Below are positions 36,157 to 44,859 of a DNA stretch of 64,000 bases, piece after piece. Below the pieces are notes generated by a model. The model did not search any database, had not been told where the DNA came from, and saw only the letters and a list, made by a program, of their open reading frames with translations. How positions within the stretch are numbered: the first letter of the stretch is position 1; each line of letters opens with the position of its first letter. Source of the DNA: an uncultured Draconibacterium sp. (GTDB lineage Bacteria; Bacteroidota; Bacteroidia; Bacteroidales; Prolixibacteraceae); the NCBI RefSeq assembly GCF_963677575.1, contig NZ_OY782038.1, positions 434,001 through 498,000 on the forward strand, read 5' to 3'. Position numbers and translations under genes: made by a program.

Positions 36157-36487
36157 TTCTTTCTCAAAAAATTAATGACATCAGAACATAGTTTAATAAT
36201 TACAAATCTCCCTAAAAAGAATAAGATTTAGAGGGTTTAAGAAACATTATCATCTCATTTAAATTCCAATATTTTATAAATAAATTTTAAGAATTAAGAG
36301 CTCTTAATTTTGAAAAATGACATTATGAAGAGTGGTCGAGAGTTTGTAATCATGGATTATATTTAAAATAGTAGTTATCCTTTTCGTTAAGAAATTACAT
36401 CATCCATCAAGAGTATAATTATTCTCGACCCTTAGCAAAAATCAATCAATATCTGAATCGATCTTTTCCATATTAAAAACTATTTAG

Positions 36488-36754
36488 ATGGTCAAAAAAA
36501 GGTTTAAAAAAACTGAAATCGCCCGAATACTTCAGGAAAATAAAGATGGCAAATCCATTCAACAAATAATAGATGAATATGGAATTAGCCAGGCTACATT
36601 TTACAACTGGCGGGCCAAATATGGTAAGAATACTTCAGATGAACTTTTAATCATTAATAAACTCAAAGAAGAAAATGATCGTTTAAAACGTATGTATGCT
36701 GATTTAAGTTTGGAAAATTTAATATTAAAATCGAAACTGGAAAAACAGAATTAA
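36488..36754 (+). CDS. IS3 OrfA-like HTH protein heading the polysaccharide locus
   Basis: Small 88-residue protein of the transposase HTH_Tnp_1 type. Residues 6-45 form an HTH (TEIARILQENKDGKSIQQII ... ISQATFYNWRAKYG) and residues 52-85 a leucine-zipper-like coiled coil (LIINKLKEENDRLKRMYADL). This is the layout of IS3-family OrfA, yet no OrfB integrase, frameshift site or terminal repeats follow. It is intact and sits 61 nt before the antiterminator gene in the same direction. It could be an IS relic or a protein adopted as a locus regulator; I favour the second, without proof. Confidence 0.7.
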   Translation: MVKKRFKKTEIARILQENKDGKSIQQIIDEYGISQATFYNWRAKYGKNTSDELLIINKLKEENDRLKRMYADLSLENLILKSKLEKQN

Positions 36755-36815
36755 TATGAAGTAGTGAGTTCTACTAACTGTTCTTGTTAAACATAATAAC
36801 TCTAAAAATATAAAA

Positions 36816-37397
36816 ATGAAGATAGAAGAACCATCGTACTTTTGGTATGCTATTTATACCAAACCAAATAGAGAAAAGAGAATTCTTGAATATTTAAAAG
36901 AACAAAATTTGACTTGTTATCTCCCACTTCAAAAATCATTACGAATATGGAGTGATAGAAAGAAATGGATTGAAGAACCCCTCTTCAAAAGCTATGTTTT
37001 TGTAAAAGTGAGTTATAAAGAATTTTTCAATGTTCTTAGTATTCCCGGAGTAATTTGTTACGTGAGTTTTGGGGGAAAAGCACAACCAATTCCAGAAAAA
37101 CAACTTGAGGACATTAAAACTTTTGTTGAACAAGACGAAACAAAAATTGAAATAACAAAAGAAAACATTGCTCCAGGCACAAAAGCTGAGGTTTTATATG
37201 GTGCACTAAAAGGAGTTCAGGGAGAAATCGTCAAGTTCAATGGAAAGTTCCGAATTTTAATTCGTATACCCATGATGGGGTATTGTCTACATGCCAATAT
37301 CTCTAAAGATGAAATAAAAATAATTAAGCCCGAAGTACAAATGAATGCATTGCGAAAGCAAATCCCCAAAAAAAGGGTATCGCAAAACCATCAGTAG
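36816..37397 (+). CDS. UpxY-family transcription antiterminator (NusG-like)
   Basis: A specialised NusG paralogue (193 residues) that lets RNA polymerase read through a long polysaccharide operon. The NGN domain spans about 8-105 (FWYAIYTKPNREKRILEYLK, YVFVKVSYKEFFNVLSIPGV) and a KOW-like domain about 120-175 (PGTKAEVLYGALKGVQGEI). Genes of this type are normally first in Bacteroides capsule loci and act on their own leader; here only the OrfA-like gene precedes it. A 7-6-7 inverted repeat (37411-37430) follows before the first biosynthetic gene. Confidence 0.92.
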   Translation: MKIEEPSYFWYAIYTKPNREKRILEYLKEQNLTCYLPLQKSLRIWSDRKKWIEEPLFKSYVFVKVSYKEFFNVLSIPGVICYVSFGGKAQPIPEKQLEDIKTFVEQDETKIEITKENIAPGTKAEVLYGALKGVQGEIVKFNGKFRILIRIPMMGYCLHANISKDEIKIIKPEVQMNALRKQIPKKRVSQNHQ

Positions 37398-37553
37398 CAA
37401 TGTCTCTTTGTATACTAACCTATTAGTATAATACCGACTATCACGAACAAGTTACCGTTTTTCAGCTTGTTAAAACTCTAAATCACACTATTATATATTC
37501 ATTCAGAATATTATTACATCTACAATCACACTCAAAATCTTAAAAATTAAAAA

Positions 37554-38366
37554 ATGAAAGTACTCATTCTTGCAGGAGGATTAGGTTCTCGTTTATCAGA
37601 AGAAACAGATATTAAACCTAAACCTATGGTTGAGATAGGTGGCAAACCGATCTTATGGCACATAATGAAAATCTATTCCCATTACGGATTTAATGATTTT
37701 ATCATTCTCCTTGGTTATAAAGGGTATGTTATTAAAGAATATTTTGCTAATTATTATATGCATCAGTCAGACGTTACCTTTGATATGGAGTCTAATAGAA
37801 TGATAATTCTAAACAATCAATCGGAACCATGGAAAGTGACCTTAATTGATACAGGCCTCGACACTATGACTGGCGGGCGTATAAAAAGAGTATCTGAATA
37901 CATTAAAAATGAACGTTTTATGCTCACCTATGGTGACGGAGTTTCTGATATTGATATTCACAAATTATTGGAATATCACGATTATAACAACAAGCTCATT
38001 ACGATGACATCAGTTCAACCAGAAGGACGGTGGGGATCCTTAGTCTTAAATGAGAACAATGAAGTAACCAAGTTCCAGGAAAAATTAAGTGGTGACGGAC
38101 AATGGATTAATGCTGGTTTTTTCGTTTGTGAACCTGAAGTGCTAAACTACATAGAAGGAGACTCAACTGTTTTTGAAAGAGCACCATTGGAGAACCTCGC
38201 TTTTGACAAAGAATTAGTTGCGTATAAACATCAAGATTTCTGGGTTCCTATGGACACTGCTCGCGACAAACGACATCTGGAAAGACTTATAGAAGCTGAT
38301 AATGCCCCTTGGATGATCTGGAATAAGGTTCCAACCGATAAAGCTCAGAAGGGAATCAAGTCCTGA
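37554..38366 (+). CDS. rfbF: glucose-1-phosphate cytidylyltransferase
   Basis: Makes CDP-glucose, the usual entry to CDP-linked deoxy sugars. The 270-residue protein begins with the nucleotidyltransferase signature LILAGGLGSRLSEETDIKPK, then GGKPILWHIMKIYSHYG, TGLDTMTGGRIKRV and the metal/sugar site TYGDGVSDID. Length is standard for RfbF. The usual next gene, CDP-glucose 4,6-dehydratase (rfbG), is missing; an SDR of another type follows, so the final sugar may not be a classical 3,6-dideoxyhexose. A second paralogue lies at 42084. Confidence 0.9.
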   Translation: MKVLILAGGLGSRLSEETDIKPKPMVEIGGKPILWHIMKIYSHYGFNDFIILLGYKGYVIKEYFANYYMHQSDVTFDMESNRMIILNNQSEPWKVTLIDTGLDTMTGGRIKRVSEYIKNERFMLTYGDGVSDIDIHKLLEYHDYNNKLITMTSVQPEGRWGSLVLNENNEVTKFQEKLSGDGQWINAGFFVCEPEVLNYIEGDSTVFERAPLENLAFDKELVAYKHQDFWVPMDTARDKRHLERLIEADNAPWMIWNKVPTDKAQKGIKS

Positions 38367-38445
38367 ATCTTATGACAAACTATAATTCTTTAAAGGTATT
38401 TTACCCCATCTTATACATTTTAGTCATTAAATAATAATCTAATCA

Positions 38446-39492
38446 ATGAAAATATTAATTACCGGAAACATGGGCTATGTTGGTCCAGGTGTTGTAAGTC
38501 AACTTAGAAAAATACATCCAAAATCCACGTTAATCGGTTTCGATACTGGATTTTTTGCAAGACACTTAACAAATTCTAACATCTTGCCCGAGAACAAGCT
38601 AAATCAACAAATTTTTGGAGATGTTAGAAATTTTGACATGGAAATACTAAACAATGTTGATGTAATCGTATATCTGGCAGCTATTTCAAACGATCCTATG
38701 GGAAATAAATTTGAAGAAATAACCATGGATATAAATTACAAAGCAGCCATCGAATTGGCAAAAGCAGGAAAAGAAAAAGGTGTTCGTGCATTTATTTTTG
38801 CATCAAGTTGCAGTGTTTATGGCGCGGCAGACGATGCTGCAAAAATTGAGTCGGATACATTAAACCCACTTACAGCGTATGCCCGATCAAAAATTGCAGC
38901 TGAGAAAGATCTGGAATCCATAGCAGATGATAATTTTACTGTAACCTGTCATCGTTTTGCCACAGCATGTGGTGCCAGCAGCCGGCTGCGCCTTGATTTA
39001 GTTGTAAACGATTTTGTTGCAGGAGCAGTAACTTCCAAAAAAATTGACATTTTGAGCGATGGGACTCCCTGGAGACCATTGATTAATGTGCTCGACATGG
39101 CTAGAGCAATTGATTGGTCTGTTACCCGAAAACCGGAACAAGGCGGAAACTTTCTGGCTGTTAATACAGGCAGCAACGAATGGAATTACCAGGTAAAAGA
39201 ACTTGCCGAAGTTGTAGCTGAAGTAGTTCCGGGGTGTAAGGTATCAGTCAATGCTGATGCCCCACCAGACAAGCGTTCATACAAAGTAAATTTTGACCTC
39301 TTCAAAAAACTGGCTCCTGATCATCAACCCGTTTATAGTCTAAAACCCAGCATACAAAACCTGTATGATCAATTAACGAAAATGGGATTTAATGATGCTA
39401 ATTTCAGAACATCTTCACTTATTCGATTAAATGTTATAAACCAGCTACTTAATTCAAACACACTTGATCACAATTTAAGCTGGAATTGGTAA
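38446..39492 (+). CDS. NAD-dependent epimerase/dehydratase (extended SDR)
   Basis: A 348-residue Rossmann-fold sugar-nucleotide enzyme. The dinucleotide site is TGNMGYVGPGVV, the catalytic serine region FASSCSVYG and the active-site YARSK. It belongs to a branch of SDRs found in polysaccharide loci with C-methyltransferases; the exact reaction (epimerisation, dehydration or reduction) cannot be read from sequence. It follows rfbF in the same direction and precedes an oxidase gene by 9 nt, so it probably acts in the same sugar pathway. Confidence 0.82.
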   Translation: MKILITGNMGYVGPGVVSQLRKIHPKSTLIGFDTGFFARHLTNSNILPENKLNQQIFGDVRNFDMEILNNVDVIVYLAAISNDPMGNKFEEITMDINYKAAIELAKAGKEKGVRAFIFASSCSVYGAADDAAKIESDTLNPLTAYARSKIAAEKDLESIADDNFTVTCHRFATACGASSRLRLDLVVNDFVAGAVTSKKIDILSDGTPWRPLINVLDMARAIDWSVTRKPEQGGNFLAVNTGSNEWNYQVKELAEVVAEVVPGCKVSVNADAPPDKRSYKVNFDLFKKLAPDHQPVYSLKPSIQNLYDQLTKMGFNDANFRTSSLIRLNVINQLLNSNTLDHNLSWNW

Positions 39493-39501
39493 TACTTACT
39501 C

Positions 39502-40704
39502 ATGAAACAGGATATAATTATAATTGGCGGAGGAATTGTTGGACTTGCAACGGCTTTAAATATAGCAGAAAGTAATCCATCGAAGAAAATTACAATTCTT
39601 GAAAAAGAAGACAAAGTTGCCCAACATCAAACCGGGAATAACAGCGGAGTTATACATGCAGGAGTATATTATAAACCTGGTAGCCTGAAAGCAATTAATT
39701 GCCGGAATGGTTATCAAAAACTAATCGATTTCTGCCAAAAAGAAAATATCAAATATGATTTGTGTGGAAAGCTAATAGTCGCTACCCGCGAAGATGAATT
39801 ACCACAGCTTGAAAATCTTTGGGAAAGAGGCATTCAAAATGGGTTAGTCAATATGAAAAAAATTCCAGGAGAAGAGATTAACGCTTACGAACCACATGCA
39901 ACCGGAATAGCTGCCATCCATGTGCCATATACCGGTATAATTGATTATGGAGATGTAAGCAAAAAGTATGCTGAAATTTTTATGGAAAGGTTTGGCGGAC
40001 AGATTAAGCTGAACAACAAAGTAAAAAAAATCCATGTGAATAATAATGGAGTCGCGGTAGAAACAAATCAGGAAACATATACATCCCGAATTCTTATTAA
40101 TACAGCAGGCTTATATTGCGATAAAATAGCAGCCCTAACTGAATCTGAATTAAACGTAAGAATTATTCCATTCAGAGGGGAATATCACCAACTTACCAAA
40201 GCAAAAAGTCACTTGGTAAAAAATTTGATATACCCTGTACCTGACCCAAAATTTCCATTTTTAGGTGTTCATTTTACTCGAATGATACACGGTGGTATCG
40301 AAGCTGGTCCCAATGCTGTATGGGCATTTAAACGCGAAGGCTACAAGAAGAATTCTTTCAAGTGTACTGATTTTTTTGATTCGCTCGCTTGGCCTGGTTT
40401 TAGAAAAGTAATGCGCCAATATTGGAAAATGGGATTAGGAGAATACTACCGATCGTATAATAAAGCTGCATTAGTTAAAGCACTGCAAAGGCTAGTTCCT
40501 GAGGTTAAATACGATGATATCAAATCGGGAGGTGCCGGAGTAAGAGCACAGGCATGCGATCGCAACGGAAAGCTCATTGACGATTTCCTAATTTCTGAAA
40601 ACAAGTTTATTCTGAATGTATTAAACGCACCATCTCCTGCAGCTACAGCTTCACTTTCAATAGGAGAAGCTATAGCTCAAAGAGCAATCAATAAATTGAC
40701 TTAA
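39502..40704 (+). CDS. LhgO-like FAD-dependent 2-hydroxyacid oxidase
   Basis: A 400-residue DAO-family flavoenzyme resembling L-2-hydroxyglutarate oxidase. The FAD site is IIIGGGIVGLATALNIAES, followed by the LhgO-type QTGNNSGVIHAGVYYKPGS and a C-terminal GGAGVRAQACDRNGKLIDDF. In central metabolism LhgO returns L-2-hydroxyglutarate to 2-oxoglutarate. Here it is locked between an SDR and a C-methyltransferase in a glycan locus, which suggests a different substrate, perhaps a hydroxy-acid sugar precursor or substituent. That idea is inference. Confidence 0.8.
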   Translation: MKQDIIIIGGGIVGLATALNIAESNPSKKITILEKEDKVAQHQTGNNSGVIHAGVYYKPGSLKAINCRNGYQKLIDFCQKENIKYDLCGKLIVATREDELPQLENLWERGIQNGLVNMKKIPGEEINAYEPHATGIAAIHVPYTGIIDYGDVSKKYAEIFMERFGGQIKLNNKVKKIHVNNNGVAVETNQETYTSRILINTAGLYCDKIAALTESELNVRIIPFRGEYHQLTKAKSHLVKNLIYPVPDPKFPFLGVHFTRMIHGGIEAGPNAVWAFKREGYKKNSFKCTDFFDSLAWPGFRKVMRQYWKMGLGEYYRSYNKAALVKALQRLVPEVKYDDIKSGGAGVRAQACDRNGKLIDDFLISENKFILNVLNAPSPAATASLSIGEAIAQRAINKLT

Positions 40705-40744
40705 TCAATTTCTACAGCATATAAACACACACAAACAGCACATT

Positions 40745-42040
40745 ATGAAAACACAAACAGCTTTTAACAAATGTAATTTTTGCAAATCGTCATTAACTCA
40801 CGAAGTTACCGACCTTGGAATGCAACCACTTTGTCAGGATCGAATAAAACCAGAAGACCTGAACAAAATGGAACCACATTTTCCACTGAAGGTTTATATC
40901 TGTGAGAATTGTTTCCTGACCCAAGTACCAGAAAGTGCTTCGCCCGAACAAATTTATCGCGATTATGGATACTATTCATCATTTTCCGACACATGGCTCA
41001 ACCATGCAAAAAAGTATGTAAATCATGCTATGGAACAATTTGAAATAACAAAAAATAGTTTGGTTACCGAAATTGCCAGTAATGATGGATATTTATTACA
41101 ATATTTTGTTGAAAAAGATATTCCGGTTCTTGGTGTTGAACCATCAGTAGGAGTTGCTGAGTATGCCATTAAGGAGAAAAACATTAGAACCGAAATTAAG
41201 TTTTTTGGCGTCAATACCGCTAAAGAGCTAGTTGAGAAGTACGGAAAATCAGATTTAATTATTGGAAATAATGTATTGGCGCATGTCCCCGACATTAATG
41301 ATTTTGTTGAAGGAATGAAGATCTTTCTCAAAGACGAAGGTGTTATTACAATGGAATTCCCTCACCTGATGCGACTTGTAGCCGAGAACCAATTTGATAC
41401 AATTTATCATGAACACTTCTCCTATCTTGCATTTACCGTTGTTCAGAAAATATTCTCAAAACACGACCTGGAACTATTTAATGTAGAAGAACTTACAACC
41501 CATGGTGGATCAATACGAATTTATGCACATCACAAAAGTGATACAAAAAGAAGTATCCAACAAAGCGTATTCGACTTAATGGAGGCAGAAAATAAGACCG
41601 GAATGAATAGTTTGGAATATTACGATTCGTTTAATGAAAAAGTAAAAGAAACCAAGCGCAACATTTTAGCTTTTCTGATACAAGCAAAAAAGGAGGGGAA
41701 ACGAATAGCTGGTTATGGAGCTCCCGGTAAAGGTAACACGCTACTTAATTATTGTGGAATCAGATCTGATTTTCTGGATTATACGGTTGACAGAAGCCCA
41801 CATAAGCAAGATACATTCTTGCCAGGATCTCATATTCCTGTTTATCATCCGGAAATGCTGAAATCCACTAAACCTGACTATGTTCTGATACTTCCCTGGA
41901 ACCTAAAAAAGGAAATTATTAGCCACCATAAATATGTATTCGATTGGGGAGGGAAATTTATCGTTCCTATTCCAAAATTAACTGTTATCGATCACGCCTA
42001 TGCTGAAAAGAATCACTACTGTGTAAAAGAATTCAGTTAA
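40745..42040 (+). CDS. sugar C-methyltransferase (zinc-binding, SAM-dependent)
   Basis: A 431-residue three-domain methyltransferase of the TylC3/NovU type. An N-terminal zinc module (CNFCKSS ... CENCFLTQ, residues 10-60) precedes a SAM-binding core (VTEIASNDGYLLQYF) and a C-terminal Rossmann-like domain (IAGYGAPGKGNTLLNYCGI). Known members add a methyl to carbon 3 of dTDP- or CDP-4-keto sugars. A second C-methyltransferase lies at 43569, so the product may be doubly branched or the two act on different sugars. Confidence 0.88.
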   Translation: MKTQTAFNKCNFCKSSLTHEVTDLGMQPLCQDRIKPEDLNKMEPHFPLKVYICENCFLTQVPESASPEQIYRDYGYYSSFSDTWLNHAKKYVNHAMEQFEITKNSLVTEIASNDGYLLQYFVEKDIPVLGVEPSVGVAEYAIKEKNIRTEIKFFGVNTAKELVEKYGKSDLIIGNNVLAHVPDINDFVEGMKIFLKDEGVITMEFPHLMRLVAENQFDTIYHEHFSYLAFTVVQKIFSKHDLELFNVEELTTHGGSIRIYAHHKSDTKRSIQQSVFDLMEAENKTGMNSLEYYDSFNEKVKETKRNILAFLIQAKKEGKRIAGYGAPGKGNTLLNYCGIRSDFLDYTVDRSPHKQDTFLPGSHIPVYHPEMLKSTKPDYVLILPWNLKKEIISHHKYVFDWGGKFIVPIPKLTVIDHAYAEKNHYCVKEFS

Positions 42041-42083
42041 TATATTCTAAACGAGAAACAAATCTAACCTCATTTTCTATCTT

Positions 42084-42926
42084 ATGAAAGTAGTCTTATT
42101 TTGCGGAGGACAAGGAATCCGGCTCAGAGAATATTCGGAGCAGATCCCGAAACCGATGGTAACGATTGGTTACCGTCCTATTCTTTGGAATGTAATGAAG
42201 TATTACGCCAGCTACGGACACAAAGATTTCATTCTTTGCCTCGGATACAAAGGCGATTACATAAAAAACTATTTCATTAATTATAACGAAACGCTATCTA
42301 ATAATTTTGTTTATACCAAAGGAGGTAATGAAATCGAACTTTTAAATTCGGATATTGACGATTGGAGGATAACCTTTGTTGATACCGGATTAAACTCAAA
42401 CATTGGTATGCGATTACTAAAAGTGAAAGAATACCTTAAAGACGAAGAAATATTTTTAGCCAACTACAGCGACGGATTAACAAATATGTTCTTACCCAAC
42501 ATGATTGACTGGTTTTGTAAAGAAAAAGGTAAAACCGCAGCGCTTATGGCCTATCAGCCAACACAAAGCTTCCACATTGTAGAACGCGAAAGCAATGGAA
42601 TTGTTAATAATATTAGCCACATTGATTCTTCAGGATTACATTTAAATACAGGATACTTTATTCTTCGTAAAGAAATATTTGATTATATAAATTATGGCGA
42701 AGAGTTAGTAGAAGAGCCTTTCAATCGACTAATAAAAGAGAAAAAACTGCTTTCGTGGGAGCATGAAGGTTTCTGGACAAGTATGGACACATTTAAAGAC
42801 AAAAAGATGCTCGATGACATTTATGCTCAAGGTGATCCTCCATGGGAAGTATGGACACACCTCGAAAATCAGGAAAGAAAGAAAACCAGACTAGCAAAAA
42901 GATTTTCCAAATATGTTGTCATTTAA
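42084..42926 (+). CDS. sugar-1-phosphate cytidylyltransferase-like enzyme (second copy)
   Basis: A 280-residue nucleotidyltransferase related to RfbF: LFCGGQGIRLREYSEQIPKP, GYRPILWNVMKYYASYGHKD, VDTGLNSNIGMRLLKVKEYL and ANYSDGLTNM. The signature is altered (FCGGQG for LAGGLG and YSDGLT for YGDGVS), so the sugar or nucleotide may differ from the first copy at 37554. Its end overlaps the next gene (PIG-L) by 14 nt, so these two are translationally coupled. Confidence 0.8.
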   Translation: MKVVLFCGGQGIRLREYSEQIPKPMVTIGYRPILWNVMKYYASYGHKDFILCLGYKGDYIKNYFINYNETLSNNFVYTKGGNEIELLNSDIDDWRITFVDTGLNSNIGMRLLKVKEYLKDEEIFLANYSDGLTNMFLPNMIDWFCKEKGKTAALMAYQPTQSFHIVERESNGIVNNISHIDSSGLHLNTGYFILRKEIFDYINYGEELVEEPFNRLIKEKKLLSWEHEGFWTSMDTFKDKKMLDDIYAQGDPPWEVWTHLENQERKKTRLAKRFSKYVVI

Positions 42927-43554
42927 ATTCACCAATGAAACTCCACTAAATATTTTATGTTTAGGGGCGCATTGCGATGACATAGAGATAGGTGTTGGTG
43001 GAACTATACTTAAAATTATTGAAGAAAACGAGATTGGAGAGTTTAACTGGATTGTTTTCACTTCCAATAACACTCGAAAAAAAGAAGCAGATATAAGTGC
43101 CCAACATTTTTTAGAAAATATTAATCGCAAAAAGATCTCAATAAATTCATATCGAGACGGATTTTTAAATGCCGATTTCATAAAAATTAAAGAGTATTTT
43201 GAGCAACTGAAAAGGGACACAGAACCCGATCTGATATTCACGCATTATAGAAATGACAGACATCAGGATCATCGTCTAATTAGTGACTTAACATGGAATA
43301 CCTGGCGTAATCACTTAATTCTTGAATATGAGATACCGAAATATGATGGAGATATAGGCAATCCAAATGTTTATGTCCCTCTAAGGGAGAAGATACTAAA
43401 CCAAAAGAATAAAATATTGCTGGAGAACTTTGTGTCGCAGCGCGGCAAACATTGGTTTTGTGAAGAAACCTTCACTGCCCTGCCCCGTTTGCGAGGCATT
43501 GAAGCTGCATCAAAGTTTGCAGAAGCATTTTATGTACGTAAGCTATTATTTTAA
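42913..43554 (+). CDS. PIG-L/LmbE-family deacetylase
   Basis: A 213-residue zinc-dependent N-deacetylase. The metal site AHCDDIEIGVGG at the N-terminus and HYRNDRHQDHRLISD later supply the AHxDD and HxDH ligands of the family. Typical substrates are N-acetyl amino sugars. In this locus it could expose an amino group on the unusual sugar, which the ATP-grasp enzyme at 54102 might later acylate. Overlaps the cytidylyltransferase gene by 14 nt. Confidence 0.88.
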   Translation: MLSFKFTNETPLNILCLGAHCDDIEIGVGGTILKIIEENEIGEFNWIVFTSNNTRKKEADISAQHFLENINRKKISINSYRDGFLNADFIKIKEYFEQLKRDTEPDLIFTHYRNDRHQDHRLISDLTWNTWRNHLILEYEIPKYDGDIGNPNVYVPLREKILNQKNKILLENFVSQRGKHWFCEETFTALPRLRGIEAASKFAEAFYVRKLLF

Positions 43555-43568
43555 TAATACCACTAAAC

Positions 43569-44741
43569 ATGAAACAAGAGATTTGCCCTTGTTGTAATAG
43601 TTATAAAACCGAAGAATTTTTTCGGGTTAAAAATGCACCTGTTCAAAGTGTGGTTACTGTAAAATCATACGAAGAAGCAATATCAATTCCACGTATGGAT
43701 ATTACACTGGCTTTTTGTAATTCATGTGGTTTTATATACAACAGCTCGTTTGACACCAGTATTGATTATTACACAAAAGGATATGAAGACCAGCAAGGTT
43801 TTTCACCAACATTTACAAAGTTTATAACCGAAATTACCAACCGGTTTATTAACAAATACAATATTCGCAATAAAGATGTTGTGGAAATTGGATGTGGTAA
43901 AGGCGATTTTTTAAATCTGGTTTGTAAATTGGGGAACAACAGAGGCATTGGAATTGATCCAGCTTACGTTAACGGTCGATCAAAACCAAATCCAAATGTC
44001 TCATTTATAAAAGAATTTTATTCAAGCGAACATGGGAATTTGCCTAACGATGTGATTTTATGCAGACACACACTGGAACACATCCACAACACAAAAACTT
44101 TTTTAGAAACTATAAAACAATCCATTCATGCAAAAAATGAAATAATTGTATTTTTTGAAGTCCCCAGTATTGTTCGCATTTTAAAAGGTCAGGCTTTTTG
44201 GGATATCTTCAACGAACACTGCTCTTATTTTAGTCCTGGTTCGCTGGCTCGCCTTTTCAAACTAGCTGGATTCGAAGTATTGGATGTATATCTGGAATAC
44301 GATGAACAATATTTATTTATTGAAGCAAAAACGCCACAAACCTTATCACCAAAAGTTCACAGGATTGAAGAAAGTACAAAACAGCTTCGCAAGTACGTCG
44401 ATGAATTCATTGAAAAGATCAGCTATCAATTAATCAGTTATAAAAAGCTTCTACAAAATTTAAAAGATCAAAACAAAAAAGTTGCGTTATGGGGAGGCGG
44501 CTCGAAATCGGTTGGTTTTTTAACACATTTTGATGAAATGAAAGTAATTAAACACGTTGTTGACATAAATCCTCACATGCAGGGAAACTATATTCCAGGT
44601 ATTGGTATTCAATATGTACATCCTAATACTCTTTGTTCGTTTAAACCCGACATTATTATTATTATGAATGCTATTTATAAAAATGAAATAGAAAGAACGC
44701 TACAAGATATGGGTTTAACTCCTGAGTTAATTTGTTTATAA
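43569..44741 (+). CDS. SAM-dependent C-methyltransferase-like protein
   Basis: A 390-residue paralogue of the enzyme at 40745, with the same layout: zinc pair CPCCNS and CNSCGFIY, SAM site VVEIGCGKGDFLNLV, and the C-terminal ALWGGGSKSVGFL module. Its active part diverges (RHTLEHIHNTKTFL). Likely alkylates a sugar nucleotide made by the preceding enzymes, but the acceptor position is unknown. Last gene of the sugar module before a T9SS cargo gene. Confidence 0.82.
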   Translation: MKQEICPCCNSYKTEEFFRVKNAPVQSVVTVKSYEEAISIPRMDITLAFCNSCGFIYNSSFDTSIDYYTKGYEDQQGFSPTFTKFITEITNRFINKYNIRNKDVVEIGCGKGDFLNLVCKLGNNRGIGIDPAYVNGRSKPNPNVSFIKEFYSSEHGNLPNDVILCRHTLEHIHNTKTFLETIKQSIHAKNEIIVFFEVPSIVRILKGQAFWDIFNEHCSYFSPGSLARLFKLAGFEVLDVYLEYDEQYLFIEAKTPQTLSPKVHRIEESTKQLRKYVDEFIEKISYQLISYKKLLQNLKDQNKKVALWGGGSKSVGFLTHFDEMKVIKHVVDINPHMQGNYIPGIGIQYVHPNTLCSFKPDIIIIMNAIYKNEIERTLQDMGLTPELICL

Positions 44742-44859
44742 TTCCTGCAGACACAAAATCACTCCCTTGTACCAATCATAAAGAATTACACACACCTAAA
44801 CAACTGATTATATCAGATTGCAAGTTTTTTACAATTATCATTTACTAAAAAAAAGAAAC

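Larger units (their letters stand above)
35345..36487. other. long AT-rich non-coding region ahead of the polysaccharide locus
   Basis: About 1.1 kb with no credible gene. It contains two promoter-like direct repeats (listed separately), a 10-bp hairpin at 36066-36089 (acatctatat/atatagatgt) between them, a perfect 18-bp palindrome at 36292-36309 centred on gagctc, and an imperfect long hairpin 36334-36430 whose ends are ggtcgaga/tctcgacc and which also pairs atggat with atccat. If transcription begins at the second promoter, the first gene has a structured leader of about 325 nt, a setting suited to the antiterminator encoded just downstream. Confidence 0.55.

Noticed and set aside
36334..36430. 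Invertible promoter flanked by inverted repeats, as in Bacteroides capsule loci
   Set aside because: The inverted ends are only 8 bp and no recombinase gene is near; a hairpin leader explains it better.
36488..36754. Complete insertion sequence
   Set aside because: No OrfB, no terminal inverted repeats and no target duplication are seen around the OrfA-like gene.
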